Part shown: positions 20,145-30,919 of the stretch, one piece after another
Layout of the letters: every line of letters begins with the position of its first letter
How positions within the stretch are numbered: the first letter of the stretch is position 1
Assembly: GCA_037355855.1 (NCBI GenBank)
Contig: CM074762.1
Location: forward strand, 2,666,001-2,730,000
Reading direction: 5' to 3'
Length of the DNA: 64,000 nt
Source: Pseudo-nitzschia pungens
Lineage: Eukaryota > Bacillariophyta > Bacillariophyceae > Bacillariales > Bacillariaceae
The notes under the pieces: model-generated
The model's database searches: none
What the model saw: the letters and a program-made list of their open reading frames with translations, nothing else
Told to the model about the DNA's origin: nothing
Position numbers and translations under genes: made by a program

Positions 20145-22610
20145 CTAACCCATTTTGTTAGCCAATTCTTTGTCGCCAAAAATGTCGTGGCTGGGCGAGG
20201 TAACCTTGGTCATTGCGATGGGTCCCGTGCATTGACAAAGAATGGATGGATTCTCAAACAATTTCTTAAAGCCCACGGAATACAAGCTCCGGCTGCTTCG
20301 GCTCAAAAACGTTTGGGCATCCGCACCCTTCGCGCCGTCCTCGTTTTCCCGCATGTTCTCGGTACTACAAGCACCGTAAACACCACGTGGCTCGTTCGTT
20401 TTCACCACCAAACTTTCGTCTCCCAGACTTTCGATGTTCGTCTGTTGAGTCGATGCCAATTCGATCGACTGGATTGTGAAATCCGTTGCAATCGTATGGA
20501 CCTCGGATGGAACGGGCGGTTTTTCGGAGGAATCGTCCGAATTGTAATCGTCGCAATCCTCGCCATCGCCATCGCCAACAACATCGCCATCGCCATCGTC
20601 GGAATCCTCCTTCGAAGATTTTGACGCCGACGAGGCCGATTCTGAATCCGAGGAATTGTCACTGAGCTCGGATGTCACACCGAAATCAAACCGACCGTAG
20701 TTTCGGACATTCGATGCGAGCGGGGTCTCCAAGTTGGAATCGGGGCGGGCGTTTGGCCATTGATTTGAATCGAGATAGATTGGTGGTTCTTCCTTGCAAC
20801 CTGCTGACGATCCGTTTTTCGGGGTGTCGGTTCCAATGTTTGGCGCGATGTTGGAAGTAGCAGGTGATCCAACTGTTTGCATCTCTGGCACGGCCTTTTG
20901 GACATGGGTCGTCGTATTCCCAATAAGTGGTGTGATGTTGGAAGTTGCAGGCGATCCAACTGTTTGCATGTCTGGCACTGCCTTTTGGACATGGGTCGTC
21001 GTATTCCCAATAAGTGGTGTGATGTTGGAAGTAGCAGGTGATCTTTGCATCTCTAGCACTGCCTTATTGACATGGGTCGTTGTACTTCCAATAAGTGGTG
21101 TGATGTTGGAAGTAGCAGGCGATCCAACTGTTTGCATTTCTGGCACTGCCTTTTTGGCATGTGTCGTTGTATTTTCAATATATGGTACAATGTCGGAAGC
21201 AATAGTTGGTCCAACCGGTTTCACTTCTGCCACTTCCTTTTTGGCACGTGTCGTCGTTGCTGTTGTGGGCGTATCTCCCTCCAAGGATGTCCCGTACGTA
21301 TCTTGTAAGGCTTTTTGCCATAACGGATTGCCCAGAATCATCATGTCCAGTTTTCTTTCCAGTGTCTTGTTGAAGTCGTCGTCCTCGTTCATCACTTTTG
21401 ACTCGCTACCTTCTGTACGTGTTGGATTTTGTACATTCTTTGCATCGAGAGTCGTTGGTACCTCGCCTGTTGTGGAGCTTGTCCCGATGTTCTCCTTTGG
21501 ATCCGAGAAGTCGGAAGAATCTCCCTGGTAAGTTGATGAAACATCCACACCGTTCTCCCCGACGATGTGCGAACTCGGCGTTCCGGTGCCTTCTATTTGT
21601 TGAGAAAAAACCGCGTCTGGTTTTGCGCCATTTGAGATGTTTGTGGGTGTATTGATATCTGCTATTTGCACCAATGCGTCCCCTCCACCACGACTTTCAA
21701 AATAATTTGTTCTTGCATTACTGCCGTATTTTGTGGTATTCGATTGAGTCCGATCCACTGCCGTACTTCTTGACTTCGTATTTTTTCCGACGATCGGAAA
21801 TCTTTGTTCGCGATGGTTTCTAGCTTCAAAGCGTGGAAGGTCACTAGATGGTGCCTCATTCTCATCGTGAGAAACCGAACGTTGATCACACAAATTGTCG
21901 TGCTCCGTTCCAAACTCATGAGACGGACGATATTCCATCGTTGGCGTGTTTGTTTCGTACCCCTCGCCATTGTTTACGTTTTGCACAGCACCGCACGATT
22001 TGTGATGAATGCGTTCGGGGGTCAAAACAGCTAGCAATGGTCTTGCGTTGGGCCGCGGATTTCGTTCCACCGGTGGTTCGTTCTCATTGGTCGGAGGATT
22101 CGCAGCGGTTTCTTTCTCGGGGACTGTTTGACTTGTTTCCGGTATCGATTGGCGTCGATACAACGAGGACAACAATTGGGTTTTTCTCCTGGCGTGCGCG
22201 GCTTTCTCATTCCGATTCCCATCGCAATCGGACGAGGAAGCTCCGCGGTTCGAGACGGGTGTCGAGCTCGCTCTCCTGCGAGCACCTTCGGCATCGAACG
22301 CCTCTGGGCAGGGGGGGCGACGGGTGGCCGTCTCACTTCTCTTTGTGTCTGTAGCGACACTAGTAGTATACCTGTTGACCAGCGGTTCCGATTCATTTTC
22401 GTTTTCATTTTCGTTCTCGTTTTCGTCTTCGTCTTCGCCATTGTTGTTGAGGACCCGGAAGAGTTGTGATCGTTTCGCAGTTTGGTATTTCGCCATGGCC
22501 GATATAAGCATGCTCCGACGGATCTCCAATTCCGCTAGTTTCGTTTCGAGCGAGGAGGAGTGTGCGCCGTGGCCACGGATGTCTGGACCGTCGTCATTTC
22601 TGAACTCCAT
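20145..22610 (-). CDS. Large disordered protein of unknown function with 29-residue tandem repeats
   Basis: An 821-residue single-exon protein starting MEFRNDDGPDIRGHG. A short helical region near residues 25-50 (KLAELEIRRSMLISAMAKY) is the only ordered-looking N-terminal part. Most of the rest is Ser/Thr/Asn/Glu-rich and probably disordered. Residues about 450-590 hold five tandem copies of a 29-residue unit (core PATSNITPLIGNTTTHVQKA; one copy lacks two residues). After that comes an acidic Ser/Asp tract encoded by GATGGCGAT-type repeats, then a short C-terminal hydrophobic/basic patch (SLYSVGFKKLFENPSILCQC). No known domain was recognised. A continuous 2.4 kb frame argues for a real gene. 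Confidence 0.6.
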   Translation of the reverse strand: MEFRNDDGPDIRGHGAHSSSLETKLAELEIRRSMLISAMAKYQTAKRSQLFRVLNNNGEDEDENENENENENESEPLVNRYTTSVATDTKRSETATRRPPCPEAFDAEGARRRASSTPVSNRGASSSDCDGNRNEKAAHARRKTQLLSSLYRRQSIPETSQTVPEKETAANPPTNENEPPVERNPRPNARPLLAVLTPERIHHKSCGAVQNVNNGEGYETNTPTMEYRPSHEFGTEHDNLCDQRSVSHDENEAPSSDLPRFEARNHREQRFPIVGKNTKSRSTAVDRTQSNTTKYGSNARTNYFESRGGGDALVQIADINTPTNISNGAKPDAVFSQQIEGTGTPSSHIVGENGVDVSSTYQGDSSDFSDPKENIGTSSTTGEVPTTLDAKNVQNPTRTEGSESKVMNEDDDFNKTLERKLDMMILGNPLWQKALQDTYGTSLEGDTPTTATTTRAKKEVAEVKPVGPTIASDIVPYIENTTTHAKKAVPEMQTVGSPATSNITPLIGSTTTHVNKAVLEMQRSPATSNITPLIGNTTTHVQKAVPDMQTVGSPATSNITPLIGNTTTHVQKAVPEMQTVGSPATSNIAPNIGTDTPKNGSSAGCKEEPPIYLDSNQWPNARPDSNLETPLASNVRNYGRFDFGVTSELSDNSSDSESASSASKSSKEDSDDGDGDVVGDGDGEDCDDYNSDDSSEKPPVPSEVHTIATDFTIQSIELASTQQTNIESLGDESLVVKTNEPRGVYGACSTENMRENEDGAKGADAQTFLSRSSRSLYSVGFKKLFENPSILCQCTGPIAMTKVTSPSHDIFGDKELANKMG
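20847..21275. repeat. 87-base coding minisatellite, about 5 copies
   Basis: Unit starts (GATGTTGGAAGTAGCAGG on the plus strand) occur at about 20847, 20934, 21021, 21102 and, diverged, 21189. The periods are 87, 87, 81 and 87 bases. The 81-base copy has lost two codons, so frame is kept throughout. Confidence 0.85.
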
Positions 22611-23660
22611 TCCGTAGTATCTGAATACCGATGTACGATTGCTCTAGGTTGCTATAGGCTACCGGAGTTCAATCAATACGAGTTCTGGACAAGTGACTTT
22701 CCCGAGGTAGGCAGGATAGCTAGTATAGCTTGTGGGATCTTCGGTAGATCAGTGAGGCCCAATGTAATTTTGTACCAGTCCTACCGTTGGTGAAGGGCCT
22801 TTCTGCGTTAAAAGGCACTTGGTAACGCACTATCAGAATCGAGCTTGTTGGTAGATGGAGGAGTGGACGACGTACGGTATTCGAATGCTATTTCCATGCC
22901 GTACTATCTTAAAATGACAGCAAGTTGCAAGTTCGTTCGTTCCCTTGTCTCATGTACTGGTACCGGTTCCGGTAATTCTGTCATACCGGTAAGGTTACAT
23001 GATTTTTTTGAACTCATTTTTTCGTCCGTTTCTTATTTTGATTTTTTTTCAAATTGTCGTTGGCCGGTTCATTATTCGACTAGTTCGACTATTGTAACTA
23101 ATCTTGATAAATGCTGTTGTCGATTTGGTTTTAGAGCCTATTTCGAATTTAGCTATTACAGACGTGCTCACTTTCCGTGCTTTTTATTTTTAGAAATGTG
23201 TCAGTATATACAGATTAAATATTGTTTTAGCTCAGCCTATTCAGACCGTTAAAATGTCATTGATACAAATTTTTCATTCCCTACCAAACAGCACGCACGT
23301 TCGCTTCCACAGAGTGAGTTTTGCGGCGACAAGAAACAAACAAAACTAGGCAATAACATTCCATATTCAAATTATGGGTAAAAAGAGTGCTTGCATGAAT
23401 GAAAGAATACGGAGCGAGGCAAACCAAGATTCACATCGAAGCTCGTTTTGTTTTTGTATTCGCTCGGCTGCACACGGAAGCTGACGAGGTGACTGAAAAA
23501 GCTTTCCGTTGCAAACTTTGACGCCGAACTTTCGAAGCATACATGTACTGTACCGGATTTCACGACAATACTGTAATACTGTGATTAAAAGGGAAAGATA
23601 TCCATACGGCACTCGTAATTACCTCCTACAGTCTCGTATGGTGTGCATCGACGTCGGAAC
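22611..23660. promoter_or_regulatory. Divergent spacer
   Basis: About 1 kb between the repeat protein gene and the zinc-ribbon/ARM gene. Spacer words at 22954-22998 (CTGGTACCGGTTCCGGTAATT, CATACCGGTAAGGTTAC) and CGTACGGTATTC near 22871. The remainder is T-rich. No gene was recognised. Confidence 0.4.
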
Positions 23661-26600
23661 ATGACAATTCGATCACTAGTGTATTCTGTAAAATATTTTA
23701 GGGACAAAGCAATGATGAAAAATACTTCAAACAAACGTTGCTGTCCAAATTGCGGTATTGTGACGCACAAGAAAGGAGGACTGTTGGGTAAAAAGTCGGT
23801 TCCGATCACGGTGGAGGGGAGAGTGTATCAAGGGCGATGTTTGGCATGCGATCCGCTGCCGGCTTACGTTGCGACACCAAGAGGATCAGCTTCGGGACAA
23901 GCTGCAGTAGTGACTGCTACTGTTCGTCCGATACGGGGTCGGGAGGGGGAGTCGGTCCCTCGTCGTCGCAATGATAACGACTACTACAACGTTGATAGCG
24001 GAGGCAACGATGGCGAAAATCATCTTCGATCCAACACTTCACTGCCAACTGCGGAAGTGAAGCCAGTAACTCCGATCAGGTCGAGTGCAGAACGAAGATC
24101 CCAGGAATTACAACAACAGGAGCAGAAGGAAACGCATCACGATTCGGAAGACAATTCCAAACGTCGTCGAGACAATGGCAAACGAATAGATAACCAATCA
24201 CGAAATGCCGCACTGCTGAAAAACACACGAAACAAAGGTCAGCCGAGGGAGGGAACGCAAAGAAATACCAAAAATGCTCCTGGTACCGAGGCAGTGCCCC
24301 CGTTAGCCCCCTCGATGCTACCTCCATCACGCAAAAATTCCTTGCGTCGACAAGATGTGCCACCTACTACCATCTCAACCGGCGTCCCCAAGACACTCGA
24401 AGTGGTTCGTCCCGGACTGTCTCACATGGGTAGCTCCAGCAATCTTATTTCCGGAGACGATTATTCCGTGGTCAGTGCCATCACGATGGATGTTCATCTG
24501 TTTCAAAGCTACTCCGGCAGAGACAACGTCTTCGACGAAGAGTACGATGACGAGAAGAACGACCTTTTGCCGCCACCAATCAGCCCTAGTCGCCCGGGAC
24601 CCGAAAATGTCATGCATAGGACAACTAAGAGAACCAGTGACAGCAGCAACAACCTCATCAAAAGCAACCGTACCGCGACGCATGGTCAGTTTGGAATGAG
24701 TTCACGTCGCCGCAGTAGGCGCAAAGATGATAGCTCTGATAGTGGCGACGACAGTTCGGATAGTCGCCAGCGGGATTCTCGATTACCACCAGATCCGTCA
24801 CGTGATCTTTTCCCAATGGATAATGGAAATGAATTAGGAGTCGACACACAGTATCAGAAACCAAGAGCGTCCGACGCAGCAGTAATTTCGTCAAATTTTG
24901 AAGGGAACGGACTCATAGTGTCGACTTCGAGTAATGAAGATACCTACTTCTACGACAAAAAAGCTGTTGCAAGCACGAAACGAAACGCCAAAGAAATTGA
25001 CTTTCGACCGGACGAGAACGACTTTGATACCCGCCGGGATAACGCACCAGAAATACAACAATCGCTAGAAAACACAAAAAGCAACAATCTTGACAAGAAT
25101 GACAACGTCGAGCATCAAGCTCGGAATGGATACGTGCACGATATACCAACAATGGAAAACGATGACGACTTTCCGTCCTTCATATTTGACGATTACGACT
25201 ACAATGACAACTACGACCACAATCAGAATGCATTGCGACAGCAATACCAACACGAACGCCAACAACATCGTCCGTATCAAAAGCATGTGAACAAAAATGC
25301 TGTACAGGAACCTCTTAAAACGTCCGGTGTCGTCGTCATCTTCCTCGGGTCCTGCACATGGTAGTGCCAACCTGAGGCGGAACAATCTGTTCACATCGAT
25401 CACGAAGAAGGACATTAGTGATACGCAAGGCATTTTAAAGTGCCTGAATTTGGAAGAATGCAATCCAGATATTAGAGAAGAATCTTTGTGTAAACTCTTT
25501 TCGATTCTGCAAAGCACGAGTCAGAGTGGTGACAGAGAACTGCGGGAGTTCGTTTTGGAACATAATGTCATCGAGGCAGCAACGAAGTCAATTTGGGCAG
25601 ACATGGCAATCGTGGAAATACAGGAAGCCGCAATGAAACTTCTCCTGTTTATTGCCGCTTCGACGACCACCATTGGTGGTGGAGAGAGTGATAATCAACA
25701 CGGCCAGGGTTTGGGCGACAGCTTTACAGATAGAGGTAATCTACTGTCGAAGAGCGAATCAGTCTGTGATTCTATTCTATTTGCAATGCAAAATCATGCT
25801 TCAGAACCGGGAATTCAATTGAAAGGCTGTCTTATCTTCGCCTCTCTCGCCGGCAGCTCATCTCACAACAATAATGCTGTAGTCAATTCGGATGGGAGTC
25901 TCTCAGGTGCTATGACAATGATTCTCAATGCCATGAGCAATCACGGAGGCTCGCTGTCTATTCGGAAGGCTGGTTTACAGGCCCTGCACCACCAGTGTTT
26001 GATGTCGGTTCATTCGGAGAATAACAAAAGAACTCTTCTTGACAGCAAGCTTGAAAATGGAATAGCAGCCATCGATGTTGTGATCTATGCAATGGAGGAG
26101 TTGCAACAAGATTACGTTGCCATGGATTGGGCATGCCAGCTCTGTTGGTGCTTGACATCAAGCGAGGTTCTGCTGAAACAAATGGAAGATTCTTCTATGC
26201 ACGAAGTAATTGTATCCGTATTCCAGCATTACATGACAAACCCCGCAGGCATTGGTTTGGTCGAAGCAAGCATAGGGACAATTGGAAATCTAGCACATTT
26301 AGACAAAAAACGCGAAGAGCTGATAAATATCGGTGCGGTCGAATTGGTGCTTGATGGCTTGCGTTACCACAGCAATCAGTTTGGAATATGCTACGAAGCG
26401 ACTTACTGCATGGAAAATTTTGCTCTTCCTTCGAAATCTGGAGTTCCATCGTCGATGGTTGTGAAAGATGATACCGTGCAGATGCTGGTCCGAGGATTAA
26501 AAACATACAACGATAGCCCTGAGTATGTCACTCAGAGCGTTCGTGCTCTCGCTTGTATGGCAAGTCAGTCTCACCTAGCCAGAGAGCTGATTTGTGTGGA

Positions 26601-27616
26601 AGAAGTAATTGTTCTCATTCTCGACTCAATTCAGCAGCACTCAACCCCGGATGTAATTTCAACGTGCTCCACTTTTGTGGCTACTCTTGCCTCCGGGGAA
26701 TCGACAACTGGGAGTGAATTGATGATTGAGCACGGAGTGATGGATCTGTTGTTCCAAGCTATGGAATTTTCCACAGAAGAGAAGGTGCATGATTCCGCCT
26801 GTTTGGCTTTGCGTAACTTATCATGCCAAATCCGAGAGTCGGATATGCTTCTCAAGGACAACAAGATCTTGAGACTACTAGTGAGCGCCATGGGATTGCA
26901 TAGAAATTCGGTGTCGATCCAAACCAGCGCGTGTTGTATTTTTTCGAACTTGGTATCGAAGACGGAAAATAAAGAGCTCGCGTTCAACCCAAAAGTTGTG
27001 CCCTCCATCACCAGTGCAATGCAGTCCCACATTGAATCGAGCGATCTTCTCGAGCTAGCATGCGGAGCTCTGTGGGAACTTGTGAACAGTTTCGATGATG
27101 ATCAGTTGTTCGTGGGCAGCGAAGTGGTCGATGTCGTCGCCTGTGCTATGGTGATGCACCCAAGGACCACTCCTACTCTGGAAAATGCATGCGGTTTGCT
27201 CTCGCATTTGAGTTCCAAGCAGTCGCTTGCCGAAACTATTGCAAATGCTCAAGGTGTCAATATAGTCGCTGAGGCTATGTGTAACAATGGTAGCTCCATT
27301 TCGTTGTTGGAAGTAGGATGTTTGACATTGAAGAATATAACACTTGCATGCCCCAGTTTCGCACGCGACGGATCTGTTGCCATTTCAACGCTCATAAGTG
27401 CAATGAAAGAGAACATAAACTGCGCGACCTTTATCAAAGAGGCATGTGACTTGCTCTGGGTCCTGGCATCGGAAGATGAGAACATACGGTCCAAAGTTTT
27501 GGCTCTAGATGGCATTTCCATTTTGATGAAATGTCTCGAAGAGAACAGTAACAACCCAGGAAGTGGAAACAGCTGCATTGGGAGCATTCAATCAACTTAG
27601 CAAAGTCGAACAATGA
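23661..27616 (+). CDS. Zinc-ribbon plus armadillo-repeat protein, reading frame shifted twice
   Basis: The N terminus has a four-Cys zinc-ribbon-like motif, CCPNCGIVTHKKGG...GRCLACDP (first pair near residue 26). About 450 disordered residues rich in Ser/Arg/Asn follow, then about 700 residues of armadillo/HEAT-like helices (CLALRNLSCQIRESDMLL, LANLAHLDKK-type and NACGLLSHLSSKQSLAETI repeats). The parts sit in different frames. Frame A is open 23661-25364; frame B is open from 25291 to 27600, so the switch lies within 25274-25364 and needs one extra base removed. At the 3' end, frame B reads out of the ARM pattern after NSNNP; shifting one base at about 27559 gives EVETAALGAFNQLSKVEQ and a stop at 27614-27616, a proper last ARM repeat. 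A 34-base GT-AG stretch (25274-25307) could remove the first shift but is very short for an intron. Causes could be assembly error, pseudogenisation or unusual decoding. The function is unknown; ARM folds bind proteins. Confidence 0.6.
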
Positions 27617-28471
27617 GACTATCGCATAAACCCAGCATAGAATTTGCGATATCTTTGAAATCGGCATGACTGCCATTTTTTGTATGGATTATGTGGAATG
27701 AATTGTGCCTTCATAGTTTGGATAATATGGAATGAATTGCGTCTTCATAGTTTAGACTACGCACCAAGATCTATGAAAAGTATTTAAAACGTAGATACAA
27801 GCAAACCAAAAAATTGTAGTAGGTAGGTAGAATAATGAACAGCAAGATAAAGTCATAGAACTAATTCAAATCCTGTGATATGCAAAAGTGTGAATCAGTG
27901 CCAACAAGTGCCTTCGTGTGTTTCTTTCTCATATCACCACAAAGGACCAAAAGAAAGAATGTACTCGTTCTATGCTTCCTTGGGCTCTACATTTCCACCG
28001 TTTTACACAAGCAGACTTTGGGTGTGAAAGACTTCCTCATCATGACTAGCAGTAACTTTGTTCAACAAAAGCAATTGCAGTCAGTCGCCCCGTCGTCAAA
28101 TAGCAATGCCAAACACTGCGGTCAAGAAACATCGTGGATTTCCGATCTCCACTCTCCATCGTACGTACGTCGTACGCAGCGGCACGAGCTGGATGGGACG
28201 GAAGCAACCAAGATCACAAACTGACTGCACGTAAGTAACCTTAGTTAGTTTTGTACGAGTAACCTTACACGAACGTCTCTACCGGTACCGGTACGTACGG
28301 CACATTGGAACATCCTCTTCAAGTGAATCGTCAAACGTCAAACCAAACTCATTCTGTACCGTAGCTATCTCACCATAAGTAAGCAATCATACACTGGGAT
28401 TCGGAAAGACTGCACTGCAAGGCTGCAACTATAGAGATCATCCACAAAGCAAAACGGAACTAAATTTGACC
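27617..28471. other. Spacer with spacer-word cluster
   Basis: An 855-base stretch. It contains a tandem duplication (next entry) and a dense word cluster at 28231-28300 (GTAAGTAACC, GTACGAGTAACCTTACAC, CTACCGGTACCGGTACGTACGG). A 114-codon ORF at 27880-28224 has no recognisable features and is not called. Confidence 0.35.
27686..27753. repeat. 34-base tandem duplication
   Basis: GGATTATGTGGAATGAATTG...TTCATAGTTT is followed directly by GGATAATATGGAATGAATTG...TTCATAGTTT, with four mismatches between copies, in the 3' flank of the ARM gene. Confidence 0.8.
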
Positions 28472-29759
28472 ATGCCACCGCACGCTGCAGCAACTCAGAT
28501 GCATGGCGCTTCCAGTGTCCGGGAATGGCTGGCGAAGAAACATCCAAAACAACTCGCCTTGTTGGATACGTTTGAAACAGAGCTCAGAATGGCAGGTCGA
28601 CTTTCCAAACACCCGTCTCAAAGTGATCGTCTTTCAATCACAATTCGCACCGTAGAGGTTTTGAAGACCATGATCGGCAGCACCAGGTGGAAATCCCCAG
28701 CTGAACTCTTGGTTTTACTTCGTGGAATCGGACGAGATATGGATGCGGCCGGAGGTTTTCGAGAGCCCGCCATAGGTAACGTTGTCCGAAGGATTCTGGC
28801 AGCAGTTCGAGAAGAAGTTTTGAGCGGTGGAACAACGAGAGTGGACGATCGATCCTCCCTCGAAAGCATGCTATGGGCATTGCCTCAGCATGTAAAAACC
28901 CACACCCGAGTGAACAGCGCGGAAAGTCAAAAACAAGAACGACACCACATTCGATCCGAATCGGTAGGATCGGTCGGTGATCTCCTCGAACAACAAACCC
29001 TGGACACCGAAGAATCGCTTTCTAATCTTTCTCCCATCCTTCTTTATGCCGCCCCGGCCAGATCTGAAACAATCCATCATGGAAGTTATCCAAGAAATCA
29101 CATCGGATCTCGAAGATTTGCACAAAACGATCAACGAGCAAGTGACCAACCACATACACTCCGGGGAAGTTATTTTGACCTATGGAAAGAGCGATACCGT
29201 GATCGAGTTTCTCAGAGCGGCTGCCGACAAGAAACTTCGCTTCACCGTCATCGTTTGTGAATGCGCGCCGCACTATGAAGGCCACGCCATGGCTCGTTCT
29301 TTGGCGGAACCAACCGAGGCGGGCAACTCGATTGATGTTTGTGTCGCACCGGACTCCGCAATTTTTGCCATGATGGCTCGAGTCAACAAGGTTTTGTTAC
29401 CGGCCCATGCAGTCTTGGCAAACGGAGGTTTGGTGGCACCCAGTGGATCCAATCTGGTTGTCTTGGCGGCAGCCGAAAACGCTGTCCCGGTCGTGTGCTT
29501 AACGGGGATGTTCAAACTAACACCTTTGTTCCCGCACGAAGGCCAAGACACCCTGAACGATTTGCTCAGTCCTGGCTCCGTCGTTGACTATGCTTCGCAA
29601 CAGGACCAGCAGGTAGATTTTGTCAATCCTCTCTACGACTACATACATCCCGAACACATCAATTTGTATGTAACAAACGTGGGAAGTTTTCAACCGAGCT
29701 ACATATATCGATTGCTCTCGGAATATTATCACCAAGACGATTGGGGATCACCGAACTAA
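28472..29759 (+). CDS. EIF2B2: Translation initiation factor eIF2B subunit beta
   Basis: eIF2B-beta is a regulatory-core subunit of the guanine nucleotide exchange factor for eIF2. Exons 28472-28976 and 29062-29759 give 400 residues (family about 350). The 85-base intron (GTGATC...GGCCAG) has a CTAAT branch-like site and a T/C tract, and joining gives SVDLKQSIMEVIQEI, the conserved start of the Rossmann-like half. Family signatures: EWLAKKHPKQLALLD..., IGNVVRRILAAVREE, then HIHSGEVILTYGKSDTVIEF, APHYEGHAMARSLAE, ANGGLVAPSGSNLVVLAA, VVCLTGMFKLTPLFP and a final ITNVGSFQPSYIYRLLSEYY-type end (here VTNVGSF...). ATG 28472 is the first in frame. Confidence 0.92.
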
Positions 29760-30097
29760 CATTAAAGATGCTAAATTGACACCACTTTTTCGTGTTGCTG
29801 CGAGTCCATTCGAAGAATGAACTGCTACAAATGATTCTGAACTAATACTATATTCCATACATCCCTGGAGGTAGTGACACTAAGTAGTAATAGAGAGTAT
29901 GGCGATCTTTCCTCAAACGTTACCAGCATGGATAGCGTCAACCAAAAGCGTTTACAATCATCTTTTTTCCCCACTTTTTCGGTTCGGTTGATTTGGTGAG
30001 AAGGGGTTGTCGACAACGGTAATCCATCTATTCGTGAAACAAGAATGGCCCGACCCTTCATGATGGTGCCCAATCATCGGTGTTATCATGATTTCGA
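29760..30097. other. Convergent 3' flanks, nothing else seen
   Basis: A 338-base stretch between the stops of eIF2B-beta and the TMEM163-like gene. It is AT-rich with no repeats or structured element that I recognise. Confidence 0.35.
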
Positions 30098-30919
30098 TTA
30101 TACAACACCATCGGAAAGATTGGTTCCCTTGCCATCAACAGTTTCTGTCATTTCCAGGTCGGTAATGGAATCGTCTGGTTTGTCTTCGTCTTCGTCCGAG
30201 TTTCCCCCGTCTCTGTTGCTGGAGGTGCTTGAGCTCCCCCGAGACATCAGCCACCACGACAAGGAAAAAATGGGAACCCGTCTGTGTTTGTACGCAACGA
30301 CGAGAGAATGGACACCGATGAACAATGCCGCAAACCCGCAAATCATGGCAACGCAAGGATCGAGCCACCAGAGGTCCGGTCTTTTTTCAATGATCATGGT
30401 ATTGGCGAGGAGTGCCGCGGCGAGCATGGTTCCAATCAGAGAGCACACTCCGTCTTTGTACAAGGATTCGGAGGACAAGACGTCCGCGTAGTGAAATTTG
30501 AAGATGCACAGCACACCAAAGACCACAATACTGATTCCCGACATGACCAGAACCATATCCATTTCTTTTTTCGTTTCGGGTCCGCTGGCGATATCGTAAC
30601 TGGAAGTTGCAATGACTCCGAAACCAAGAATCATCAGAATGACGGAAATCGCCATGCTAGCACGGAGTTCGCGTCGTTTGAGTGCCTTTTCTTTTTCCTT
30701 GGTCATCGTTCCGGTAGCCCAAAAGCGCCACAAGACCACGACGGAACTCAAGGAATCGACGCAATTCTCCAAACCAAAGACCAGACACATTGCCGATCCC
30801 GTAGTCAGGTAGAGAACGATGCCCGCGGATGAAAAAACTACCTCCAGTACCGTGCACCACCAGCTCAGAATGAAGGCACTCTTGCTGTCTGGTTCTTTCC
30901 AACAACGATTTCCGGCCAT
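30098..30919 (-). CDS. TMEM163-like / cation-diffusion-facilitator-related membrane protein
   Basis: 273 residues from ATG 30919 (MAGNRCWKEP). Six hydrophobic segments resemble the CDF/TMEM163 transmembrane fold. The most telling blocks are FGLENCVDSLSSVVVLWRFW (TMEM163 and CDF have D-x3-D metal-site acids in this helix; here E and D are spaced ENCVDS) and LSSESLYKDGVCSLIGTM with KDG in the fifth-helix position. WWLDPCVAMICGFAALFIGV has the D of the last helix. Animal TMEM163 is a zinc-transporting vesicle protein; transport of zinc here is inference. The C terminus is acidic, Ser-rich and probably cytosolic (SNRDGGNSDEDEDKPDDS). No His-rich loop was seen. Confidence 0.72.
   Translation of the reverse strand: MAGNRCWKEPDSKSAFILSWWCTVLEVVFSSAGIVLYLTTGSAMCLVFGLENCVDSLSSVVVLWRFWATGTMTKEKEKALKRRELRASMAISVILMILGFGVIATSSYDIASGPETKKEMDMVLVMSGISIVVFGVLCIFKFHYADVLSSESLYKDGVCSLIGTMLAAALLANTMIIEKRPDLWWLDPCVAMICGFAALFIGVHSLVVAYKHRRVPIFSLSWWLMSRGSSSTSSNRDGGNSDEDEDKPDDSITDLEMTETVDGKGTNLSDGVV

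Noticed and set aside
25274..25307. 34-base GT-AG micro-intron in the ARM gene
   Set aside because: It would fix the frame, but it is far shorter than the other introns here (about 75-180 bases), so it is kept only as one option.
27880..28224. 114-codon plus-strand ORF
   Set aside because: No domain, mixed composition, and it ends in the spacer-word region; no sign of splicing or family similarity.
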